This document shows, piece after piece, positions 33,337 through 43,817 of a DNA stretch of 64,000 nucleotides; within the stretch, counting starts at the first letter, position 1; each line of letters starts with the position of its first letter. Under the pieces are notes generated by a model. The model was not told the DNA's origin. It saw only the letters and a program-made list of their open reading frames with translations, and searched no databases. Source of the DNA: Calycina herbarum (Eukaryota; Ascomycota; Leotiomycetes; Helotiales; Pezizellaceae). The translations under genes and the position numbers were made by a program. The stretch is taken from positions 62,001 through 126,000 of the forward strand of contig LLEY01000154.1 of assembly GCA_001414485.1 (NCBI GenBank), in the 5' to 3' direction.

Positions 33337-35284
33337 ATGGATCCACAGTTCACACCAACTCGAGAAGAATTGTACCATGTCCAGATGGACGTTAAACATG
33401 TTCAAGCTGTTCAGATCAACCATGCAGAAAGATTGCTGAGGCTGGAGAAACGCCAGGCTGATGACGCTGCTCTGAAATCTGTCTGGGGGAATGGTTCTCC
33501 ATTTCCAAGCGTACTGAGCGGGACCCCTCAGCAAGGTTAGTAATTTTGTCTTGCTACAAAATGAAAGATAGACTAATAATTTGATAGGTCCAGTTCAGCA
33601 CCACCCGGCGGACGTCTTCGATGACTTTGATGACGAACAAAGCCATAATCTTCTTGGCAGCCTCCAGCTAGAAGCTGATGAAGAGCCGGTGCGTCGTGGA
33701 GCCTCGAGAGCAAACAGCGTTCGATTTGACGTGAGCGCTCTCCAAGGTTCAAATTGGAACCCAGGCTCAAGAAGTTCCGGAGATTTTGGTCCTGTCCGCC
33801 CAAGCAGTGGTATTGGGAGCCACCCCATGACAGAACGATCATTATCACACAAATCAGACGGCAGGCATAGCTCAGCTGGGCATTCAGTGCATTCCATGCA
33901 TTCCAATCCATCAGGAAGAAACAGTAGCCTTGGTCTTGATACCAATTTCATCGTTGGTGGCCAAGACGATGACTCTCCAGTCGACACACCTGACCCACCC
34001 CCTGGTTTATTCGTCTTGGGATCTGTGCCTTCAATCATTCGATGCTGGTTGACAACGAATTTCTCTCACAATGCATTGCTTTATGCTGATATCTGCTCTG
34101 GCTCTCAGAGGTCTGTTCTCGACTACAGTTTGGTAAAGGAGCTCGGACTCACAGAGCAAATCCAGAAGACTCCAGCTGGTCGCCATCATATCAGACTTCC
34201 CGTATATCTTCCTGAAGCCATCATAACTCAGCCAACTTCGAGATCAAATAGCCCTGCTCCGCAACTCCCAACACTTAGTGCGGATTTCGAAATTGTAGGA
34301 CTTGCCCAACGCAGCACTCTTGAGCGCAAACAGGGAATTCGTATTATTCTTGGCAGTGATATCCTCCGCGCACATAATGCGGATATTTTCTTCTCCCAGA
34401 ATCTTATGACACTCTATGGCGATGATCGCAGCAAACTCTCTGTTCCATTTGTTAGACCTGAAGACGACGCCTTGTTCAAAAATCTTTGCACTTCCAATCT
34501 TCCACCGGAAAAGAACGAATTGAAAGCGACCGCTGCCCCTTTCACCCCAATAGATTCCAAATCCAAATCCGAAGCCACCCCTCCTGTCCGCAACTCCGTT
34601 TTTCCTAATGGACAAGAAGAAGTAGCGAAAGCCACGCACTCTGACAATACCGCACGAGGAACCTCAGCAACACAACCCGAATCGCCGTTTACTCCTGTAT
34701 CTATGTCAGAACTGAGTGCTCTCGATCGAGTCACCAGTGTCCAAGAAAGTACTTCTTCTACTCTCAATAATTCGGGTTCAGAAAATTCCCATGGCGGTGA
34801 ACACTCGCAAGACGCAGACGCATCCGAAGCAATTGTATCACCAGAGTCCAATCGCCGAGACTCTTCTGTTGGAATCTGGGGATCCTGGCGCCAGGGAACT
34901 GTCAATGGTGGTGAGAGCGGCCGCGATGCCGAAACCACAAGTGGCTACCAACGCGCAGTTCGAGGTGGCAGAAGCATGAAAGTTCTCAAGCCATCCTCAA
35001 AGTCCGTCTCTTCCATTGCAGTACCTTCCCGGTCAACCTCTTCAGCGCGCACAGGAACTGCCTATGAACCGACACCACTCCCTCGGCCAGCCGTTGAGAT
35101 GCGGAGAAAGAGCCAGGTGGAGAACGCGCCTTTGAAATGGGAATCCAAACGGATCTCCTCGGAGGAACAGAAGCCACAGCGGACGGTCGTGACTACCATT
35201 CCTCGATCGGAGAATCCTGTTGGCGGTGCTAGTGCTTTTTCATGGATGAAACCTGCGAGCAAGAAGGCCACGACTGCGGAATGA
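33337..35284 (+). CDS. Conserved fungal protein with a retropepsin-like domain lacking the catalytic Asp
   Basis: Two exons (33337-33535, 33588-35284) encode 631 residues. I do not recognise a characterised function. The N-terminal ~65 residues form a short coiled coil (VQMDVKHVQAVQINHAERLL). A Ser/Gly-rich linker leads to a domain at ~210-360 with the shape of a retropepsin half. LLYADICSGSQRSVLDYSLV ... KELGL resembles the flap-side D-T/S-G-S strand and helix, and RIILGSDILRAHNADIFFSQ ... LMTLYG resembles the ILGMDFL...A.IDF...L.L segment of retropepsin-like proteases. At the catalytic position the sequence has Cys (about residue 236) where Asp is expected. A ~250-residue Ser/Thr-rich, probably disordered tail follows. 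I infer a non-proteolytic or altered domain. It is not adjacent to any retroelement genes. Confidence 0.7.
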
Positions 35285-35757
35285 TGTGCAATGTTCCTTT
35301 AATAAGAGGCAGGTGGATCATGTGGCTTAGGCTGTGTGTACTTTTGGGATTCGGATGTCAGTTTAGTTAAAGATCATAGAATAGACTTTCTGACGTGATA
35401 TGCAATCATCAAATACCTTCCTTTTTCATCATGATTGTGAAAAAGTTCTCTATGTTGTAAAATGATTCTTCTGTTCGTCATTCCTCTCTTGGCTGTCTTT
35501 ATAAACCAAATAGCGATTGCTTAGCGAACCGTTATGAATTTCTACACTCCTGGATTGAAGTAATTTTGAATGAGTTCTAGGCAATTCAGCGAAGCACTGT
35601 ATCATAAAAGCATGGGTCTGATTTCTTTCTCTTTTGAACTCAGCAATGCACATATTTTACCACCCTCTTAAGAGTAGACCAGGAAGCACATCAAGGGCAA
35701 AATATCAAAGGCCCCCTTCCAATAGAGAAGACTACTGTACCAAAAAAAATCAAAGTT
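35285..35757. other. Intergenic, no gene seen
   Basis: Downstream of the retropepsin-like gene, and ends at the tRNA-like relict. Confidence 0.4.
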
Positions 35758-35819
35758 AGTAATGCCTAGTCTTGAACTGGGGGAATGAGTCCGGTGCGCT
35801 TCCACTGCACCTTATTACT
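35758..35819 (-). pseudogene. tRNA-like relict (elongator Met-like)
   Basis: On the minus strand, 62 nt fold partly like a tRNA. The acceptor ends AGTAAT/ATTACT pair. A D arm GTGC-AGTGGAAGC-GCAC and a T arm with loop TTCAAGA and stem CCCAG/CTAGG (one mismatch) are present. The anticodon region reads CCGGACTCATTCC with CAT in the expected place, but about 10 nt of the anticodon/variable arm are missing. A T8 run lies 8 nt downstream, as at Pol III terminators. It is likely a truncated tRNA-Met pseudogene. Confidence 0.5.
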
Positions 35820-38800
35820 TGATATCAACTACTCTGCTATTTCTCAGGGAAGGTGTTATTTCTAATTATAAAATAGTCAGTATGGGAATATCTTTGGAGT
35901 TTGGCAATTGATTTGTTGTTGGTGGGGGTAGGGGGATGTTTGTGAATGCAGTAGAAGAATTTTAAGAATGTGAGTTTCTGAATACTTCCAAAAGATGTAA
36001 CAAAATAATCATCAAACCGTTTCGAGGCGTGTGAACCTCATCATACATCCTCGTGCTCGTCGCAGGATTAATTCCATTCATACTATGGTCAGGAGTTTAG
36101 GGCTAGATTTTTCCTTTTGCCTGACACTCTCTCTTGTTATTACGTTTGCTGGAATATCGTGTGGGGAAATGCTGAGCGGGGTGACGGGTTGGTTTTGGGA
36201 AGGAGGAGAGAAAGTTGGGCTGGGTATTGAATACATCACGAAGAGGTTGAGAGACTTCTCCATGGATAAAAGTTTGAATGTTTAATTTGGTACTAACTAA
36301 AAACATATTTTCTAGTGACAATGTCGACTTTGTACCTCTCAGGGGTTCAATTTCATAAATCTCTCGCTTAGCGATTCAAAAGGGGCAAGTGTTGCGTCAA
36401 ACGAGGTCATCAGTTTACTATTGGAGCTAAGCTCATGATTTATTCACCTGCATTGTGAGCACAGAAACTTTGGAAAAGCTCTCAACTCAGCACATCAGCA
36501 TTGGTAAAATGGACTGAGTTCAAGTGTTCGAGGGGGGTTGATGTGTTGTTCGGCGAAGGTTGGTATCAAACAGAGCTCCTTGGCATACAAGCTGCTTGAA
36601 ATAAACGAACACCACAGATGGTTGCAAGACTTTGTAGGCGAATTACTGAGTATTTAAGTGCTTATAAATGGTGTCGCGTTGAGAAAGATAGACGTTGCTC
36701 GTCTCCCAAATCTCAATATTGGGGCAATTGACGTAGGACGCAACTCTTTTTTTTGCTGCTGTCGTGGAGGAAATGAGTACGCTTTAACATGTTGGAGCTC
36801 ACACTATCATGGGGTTTACGGCACTGGTATTATTTGAATGTTTACTAAACTGAATTCCTGACATAGATATGGGTAACACTCGAAACTTTCTTCCGAGATA
36901 GATGCTTGGATGGTTTCCATCGACAAGGGACTTCCGATTTGTTGGAACTCTGTTGTTGAGTTAAGTGCAGACTTAAGGAGAAATTTGTTTTTATTTTGCA
37001 AAGTTCTATTACAGTCAGTTGCGATTTAACCTTGAATTCAGCACTTTTTTTGTAAACCGTGCTTTTTTGAAAAAATCTCTACTTTTCCCCTTTTTCTATC
37101 TTACTTTGCTCTTTACTAGATAGCAACACATGTTAGTAGACTATAGATAACAGGAAACAAGAGCTCTATATGTCTCCTATCACCTTATAAACTTTTTATA
37201 TATAAAACAGAAGTTTATATTTATGTTCTCCTTTTTGTAAGGTCTTAGCAGAGGCTGAAATGCTTAGTAAGCTTAAGACAAGGAATGTGAAATTCTTTTA
37301 AGAAAAGGGTATTTTCTAATAAGTATCTATTTCTTAGTTTATATTTGTTATACTTATTATTAAATAGTAAAAGATAGAGAAGAGAGATAACTAGATATAG
37401 CGGTTCTTTCTAGTTAGGTCTTGCCACTTTTAGAGTACTTTTATTTTCTGCCTCTCAATAAAAGAGGGAGAAATAAAAGCTTGGTTTTTAAAAAAACGCC
37501 TGAATTAAAGGTTAATTCGCAACTCACAGTACTACATTAGTGGTGCTGCAATTAAGCAGTGTATTAAATGGGTAGAGTTAAGTGAGGTAGACCGTATAGT
37601 AGTAGTATATGCTACTCCATACTCGATTCTGAGTGTTACTCTTCGCAATTCACTACTACTTGAGTAATATTCGAGCACCCCAGTAGTTTATTTTTACACT
37701 GTAATTAAGTGACATTGTGAAGGGGCTTTTCAAAAGTGTAACTGGTCACTAGGATGCAACAAACTCAGAACCTCTTTAAAGTTATGAAAATTGAAGTAGA
37801 TAGTGAAGAGCTTCATAAAGTAAAATCCTGTATCAGTTAAGGATTGAGCTCCCTGAAATTTTGACACGAAGTAGGAGGCTCAAAAGAGGGACTTGAGTGG
37901 CAAGTTGATAGTAGCATTGGCACAATGATACCTTCGAACCTAATTAAATGCGGCTCAGTAAGATATTGTACATATTGCTTCTTGCGCCCTGAGGCATATC
38001 AAATTTCGGAAATTTCGGATTTACACCCAAACCAGGCAAGAAATCAAGTAGTAACACGACATGTATTAGAGGCCCCGAGAACATTCCTTACCTTCCTTTA
38101 TTTTACCTCTGTCACATCTCAGCTCACAGAGACAAGCATATCGTACATATCGCGGCAAAAAAATAAATTAAAAAGACATTGTAATCCCATTGGGGTGTCA
38201 CGAAATGTGGCAAAATAGTAGATGGCGAGTAGAAAACGGGCAAAAATCACACCGGGAGGCCGGGAGGATCGATGACGTCCTACCTGCCTTTGTTGTAACT
38301 ATTTCAGGCCACAGCATGTGTTGGTGTTGTTACATATACTCGGCTAAATAAGACGCCAGGTAGTTTCAGCCCTCGGCGGGATGATGGGGCGGAAGGCTGA
38401 GTGACACCCAATCACCACCCTATTGGTAATTCCATCTCTCCAACCGGCTGTATCGTTTCGTGGCAACAACAAGGGTCGGTTTTCTCGGGCATATATAATG
38501 TTCCAAATGAACTGGAGGCGTTGACTTGAACCAATGATTGGGCTTATGTCGTGTTGCCCGAGGCTTTTTTGTACAGACGCAGAAGGAGATACACAAGTGC
38601 AATAGTGGGTGTGATACATTAGCGGCTACTAATTCGTAGATGATGGTATGACTTTTCGTTACACTTTCTTTTGTGTGGTAGCCCTCATACCGGCACATAA
38701 TTCCGGAGACCCTCCAAGAATTCTAAACATCAAGTGCGCACCTGTCATTGGCTTTAATCTTGAATTAGATAATTTCCTTGAAGAGGATGTGATATAGGTA

Positions 38801-39957
38801 CTGGATCTCAAATGAGGTAGTTGCGGAGCGGACTCCGCATATTGCCTGTCAGCCCTATCAAGTAGGCATAATAGCAGCTGGCCCCCTAGCTGCTTTGCCA
38901 GATCATCGTATCGTAGATCATACTGACAAGATCGATATGGTGATGTGTTCTGGTAATCAAGTCGAGTCCAACAAAAAGCAACAAAAAAAGCCCACGTCAA
39001 GTTGGTCTTACTGTTTGCAAAACTTGTCGCCTTGAATACCTCTTCGGTTCAATAGTGAGTCACTCAACGATTCGCGTCTGCCTTGCCAGTAAAACAAAAT
39101 CAACTCATCACAGTTGTATCACAAACCAAATTTGTTGGTACCAACGATCCTCGTTGTTGGGATTCGATTTCCAAAAGGAGGAAACCCCACACTACTGGCT
39201 TGACGGAAGAACGATGATACCTCCCGCCTTCCTGCTCCCATTATCAATGCTTATGCCGGTTTATGATATTGACAAGGAATGAAGTCGTAACAAAGATAGC
39301 CGCCGTTCTCGGTTCGAAAACGGCCACCCGGCCTCATGTGAGTAAATTCCTCCCGAGGGGGCTTCGGTGAGTGCTTTCAGCTCGACGACACGCAAAAAGT
39401 GCGTCCCAACATCCTGTGGCGTAAGTCTACATTTCTAAGATAACCAATAATAAAATTCGTAGGCAGAGATTTTTTCCTCGTTCTCGTTCAGCAACTCAGC
39501 TAAGTCATTCAACTCATCACTTTATCGCCCCCGCATGCTAGTATGCGGCGTAGTCGTTGGCCCCATACTGACTGGGGTCTCCCCTTTTCTGTGTTGTGCT
39601 GGAAAAAATTTCTGTCGGCGGCTATTCCACCAACCACCAACCACCAACCGTACCGAAATGGCAGATCAAAAACTGGGTCGTTGACTTTCATAAAGAAGCG
39701 CGATATTGGATAGAAATGAATGTATTGGTGGTCGGCAATAAGTAAGCATACCTCAAACAAACAGATGACGCATGCTGTTGGTAGAGAAAAGATGGTGGGG
39801 AAAAAATGAAAAGAAAGAAATCTAGTGTACAAAATCCAACGAGAAAAGAATCAAATAAAAAGACAGTAGAATAGGGTTTCCAGCAAGAGTTGATGCTCCT
39901 GAGATTGCAAAGTTTCCAAAGTTTTCAAAGAGATGCTCGCAAAAAATCAGCCAAAAT
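35820..39957. other. Gene-poor, AT-rich region
   Basis: About 4.1 kb with no recognisable gene. An 84-codon frame at 36031-36285 and a 113-codon frame at 38659-39000 (minus) show no family resemblance. The 37.0-37.5 kb stretch is very AT-rich with long A and T runs. Confidence 0.5.
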
Positions 39958-40692
39958 CTAGGGATCATTCTGTCCGTAACCATTCTGCCATCCGTTGCCT
40001 GCACTGTTCCAATTGTTCCCTTCTTGAGTTCCACTCCCATATTCCCAGTCATTGCCATAAGAAGAACCCCCAGAAGGGGTTGTCTGATATGGTGACATGG
40101 ATGGGTTTGGGCTTGAATAAGACGTTTGTTGGTGGTGAGAAAGTGGTGTTGTATAGGCCCCAGAATTGACAGGTTCTGGTGTGCTGTACCAACTCGTTGT
40201 ATTGTCACCGTATGTTTGATTCGATTGGGCTGGAAAAGAAGACGAACAGTCTTGCATCGATGCTTGGGAGTTCGGATCGTTTGCTTGCCCTTGGTCTGAA
40301 AAAAAACTATCAGCACATATCATTTGCACTCTGTGGAACTTTTGTATTACTCTGCATCGTATTGTCGGCATTCAATTCCAAGATTTCTAAGAATATGTCA
40401 ACGAGAAAGTACTTTGCAAAACGTCGATAGCCTTACGTGTACGCCACCCCGGATGCTTTGTCTCGATGTGCTTCCTCGTTCTCTCTTTCCGAGTGGAACT
40501 ATAACCACATCCAGGATAATCGCAGTCGAATTTTCTCTGTTGGTGTACTTCACGATGATGTCTCTCCAGGTCTGGCCTACGAGAAAAAGTACGGGTGCAG
40601 TCGGTGCATGGTATTGGTTGTGCCATTGGAGGGGGTCGATTATGCATTTTTATGTGATGAAATGGTGTTTGAATATTCGAGTACTTGGACAA
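39958..40692 (-). CDS. C2H2 zinc-finger protein
   Basis: Two exons (40692-40437, 40295-39958) encode 197 residues. Two adjacent classical zinc fingers lie near the N terminus: PCTDCTRTFSRRPDLERHHR with H at its end, and FDCDYPGCGYSSTRKERTRK followed by HIETKH. A linker spans the intron and a ~100-residue Ser/Gln/Asn/Gly-rich tail follows (TPLSHHQQTSYSSPNPSM). The protein is probably nuclear and DNA-binding. Small two-finger proteins with low-complexity tails are common in filamentous fungi and mostly uncharacterised. The start could also be one of the later in-frame Met codons (MHNRPPP, MAQPIP). It sits alone in a gene-poor region. Confidence 0.82.
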
Positions 40693-42692
40693 CTTGGAGT
40701 ATATATAATAATTAGGTTCTCAAGGATTGGCATCAGGATCAAGCAAGGCAAAAGGCGCAGACCAACAAAGAGCTAGGTAGACTTTAACTTGTTGGAAAAC
40801 CTTACTCACCAGTAGCGAAACAATCCCAGATGTAACTAATCTACCTTCCATCACAGTGGTATGCTGCAATGCAAGCATACTCACATGCATTGGAATAACG
40901 TTCTGACTCCTTGGCCCTTAGGCCGTAGGTATGGCTTCTCCCTGTCCCTACCTACCTGGAGAAACGATAGAAAGCGGGGTTAGAAGTGCCGCAAATGAGC
41001 CCCCCTCCGCCTGCGAATCGGGGCATGAAGCTTCTGCTTCCTTTTAGGAACCCGTCACCTTGCATTCCAACCACTCCCGTTCCTGAACTGACTTGGAGGA
41101 ATTTTAGTTCTGAGATTCCGATAGCCGGGGAGCCCAGTTTATCATAATCAAAGAGTTGGGCTGCAGATGAGGTTACAGGTAAGTGAAACGTGCGCTATTA
41201 GAGGCTTGAGTATGGATTTTGTTGCAGGTCACCAACTCAATTTTAAGACTGCCCAGGCAAGTAGAAGGATTCCAGAAAACAGGTCTCCAAATGGTGGCTT
41301 CCTTCCACTGAGAAGATATATACGGCCCATTGGCGTATTTTGATGGTTTTGTTTGAAAGAAACGGCAAACAGGGGCGTTAAGAAAGGATTGCTTCAGATT
41401 TCGCAGATGGGGTGGTGTCAAGAACTCCTCTGGAGAACCTTCAGCGCAGGAAAAACACCACAGGCAGTCGCCCAACCTAAATCGACGGAATTGAAAGGAA
41501 CGATAATAGGGTTCCCTTCTTCTTCAGCAACCCCAAGCGCAAATCAGGAAATGAATCAAGCCATCAGAGGCACATTCAAACGATGCGGCCATCCTTAAAT
41601 CAAGTGGCGACCGTTAAATTTCTGACAATATTGGGAGGCTCGGCCCGTAGCATTGTTTCTTCTTCTAGCGGGCGAAATTCAGAGTACCTAGGGGAGGTAG
41701 TGCTCGCTATCGACGCCCTCGAGGAGATCATCGGTAGGAGTGGTCTACTCCTTCATGACTGCAGCTGACAATGCAGTTGCCCACTACAACAGGGGGCTTG
41801 CCCAATTCGCAATCGTGAGCTGCCAAAGACGGTTGATGAGCACCGATGTCCAGCTAAAATGGCAAAACCGACGAATGATAGAGCCTGGTCTCCATGTAGG
41901 AGAAAATCTGGAAGCTGTACAAGTACTCTATTGGCGGGAAACCAGAATTTCTAAGGAACATGATCAGAACCATCACACCCAAACACCCCACAACGCCGCA
42001 CTTAAGCAGCGGCTGTCAATTGGATGGAGATGCTTTCTTGCGTTGTACATGTTTAATACATTAATACAACCAAAGCAGGCTTTTTATTGACTATGGTGTG
42101 GCAGTTGCCAACTCTGGGCAGCTTGGGCAGCTGCACATAGGATAGTGTACTGTCGGAATGACTAGTCAAGGGCTCACTATCGTTTGTAAAGACTAGCCAT
42201 CATTTTTTGTCCCATGGCGAGTGTTCCGTGTTCTTTGCGACCAGTCACCAGCCGTCTTCCGCGGGTGATGGCGAATCAATCATCCACTGAACTGGAAAAG
42301 CAACATTGGGGGGCAAATACCGCTCCTGAGGCCAGCCATAATGGATTCAAGCTCATGGTAACAACGCTACATAAATAAAGTAAGTTACTCATCGAACGAG
42401 TTTCGGAGAATTCGATTGCAAACTTACCTATGCGTCGGCAGCCTGAATCGGTTGGGTTTTGAAGATACCGCTTTCGGAATGGTGTTCTCCAATCAATAAG
42501 TCTTAAAACTGGCGATAAGGGACACCAGAATTGTACTTCGTGAGTCTCAAATGCGTTGATTGCGACCTCTTAGGCACCTATTAAAGCTTCTGAGGAAGTG
42601 CAAAAAGTCACATGGTTAAGGTTATATGCACGTGAATTTAGGCGCCACAGGCGCAGCGGCCCTGAGCTGCCACCTAACTTCCCTGTGGGTGT
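40693..42692. other. Intergenic, no gene supported
   Basis: Two kilobases without a recognisable gene. A 116-codon frame at 41740-42090 lacks family resemblance and splice support. Confidence 0.45.
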
Positions 42693-43103
42693 TTGAATGA
42701 CAACTTCAGCCTCAGGAAACCAACTTCAAAAGATAACACAGAATGCCTCCTCTTGGAAAGTATCTACCATTCCTATATCGCGGCTATCAACAATCGTGAC
42801 TGGTCCCTGGTCGCATCTGACTACGTCCAACCAACTGTTATCCACAATGGCACCAAGACAACCAACATACAGTACGCAACCATGATTGAAGCCAGTCACA
42901 TTCCTTTTGGATTGAGGGCTGAATTTGTCCCACAAATGTTGGTTGTGGACCCAGACAAGGGAACTGTTGGATGCAGGCTGAAAATCGAATTTGATGGCGG
43001 GAAGCGGAAATTATGGGAGAACGTGTTCTATCAATTCACCGATGGGAAGATCGGTGAGGTGTTCAGCATGGTTGAAGATGCAGAAACTGGTGAGAAGGTA
43101 TGA
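42693..43103 (+). pseudogene. SnoaL/NTF2-like small protein, start codon not found
   Basis: About 136 codons are open, with an NTF2/SnoaL-like look. There is an N-terminal helix ESIYHSYIAAINNRDWSLVA, then VQPTVIHNGTKTTNIQYATM, then strands including LVVDPDKGTVGCRLKIEFDG and LWENVFYQFTDGKIGEVFSM. Such domains are small cone-shaped folds used by polyketide cyclases and many uncharacterised enzymes. The frame has a stop at 42675 and no ATG before the domain core. The only nearby ATG (42697) is in another frame, which would join if one base were lost around 42750. Either an upstream exon is unrecognised, the gene is broken, or there is a sequence error. Confidence 0.5.
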
Positions 43104-43817
43104 AGTTGCGTAGGAGTGGTGTTGGATCGAAGGCAGACCTCAGGTGAGTATTCCACTCCCCTCCTCAAACCTGCAAAACGCCTGACACTGACGGACTTGG
43201 AGAAAAATTAACATACCGATTTGCCAATCTTATCAACTACATGCCCTGCGGAATTTGATTTATATCCCAGGATCAACTCTACCTAGGTACGATTCCAAAA
43301 TTCTTAAAAAAGGGTCGGGTCATGTGATCTTTGGATGAACCTACCTGTTTGTCAGAGGAGTCTCTGAAAATAGTGGAAAATAGCCTGTATCCTGCCTGTT
43401 ATAAGTTCTCAGTCTATCTAATAATTTTGCACATTTTTCTTGTCTCACTGGAATGGGTTTACACAACTTTCACGGTCTCAGCTCGGCTGGCGTGGTGTTA
43501 CAATCAGAACACGACATATTCTAGCATGCATGCTTTTCTTTCACGTGGCCCCGAGTAACGCGGAAATAATCCAAGCCACCTCTTTGTCAACAAAATGTTC
43601 CCTTCTGTTTGCATTCTAGAGCCTTGTTAAACCCGATCCTAAATAAAGACTTGTAGTCTTTGTTTATTTTCCTTCAACTCTTTTTCGGGTTTCTTCGCAA
43701 CTTGTGACAGTCACGTCCTAGTAGTTCTATTTCTGGGTTTTTTCTTCTGTCCTTGTCCAATTTCTCTACGATATTCGATCCGATTATCTACAGCATTTTG
43801 CTGTACCAACATCTAAT
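43104..43817. other. Intergenic, promoter side of the kinase gene
   Basis: About 0.7 kb, no gene. Pyrimidine-rich stretches at 43660-43800 probably belong to the kinase promoter or leader. Confidence 0.45.

Noticed and set aside
33595..34038. Minus-strand frame of 147 codons
   Set aside because: Antisense of the retropepsin-like gene's Ser-rich exon. Composition is explained by that gene.
36031..36285. 84-codon frame with hydrophobic stretches
   Set aside because: No splice structure, no family resemblance and an isolated position in AT-rich DNA. Chance is more likely.
39281..39296. GAAGTCGTAACAAAG, similar to the 3' end of 18S rRNA
   Set aside because: Only ~14 bases match and the flanks do not continue as rRNA, so it is taken as chance.
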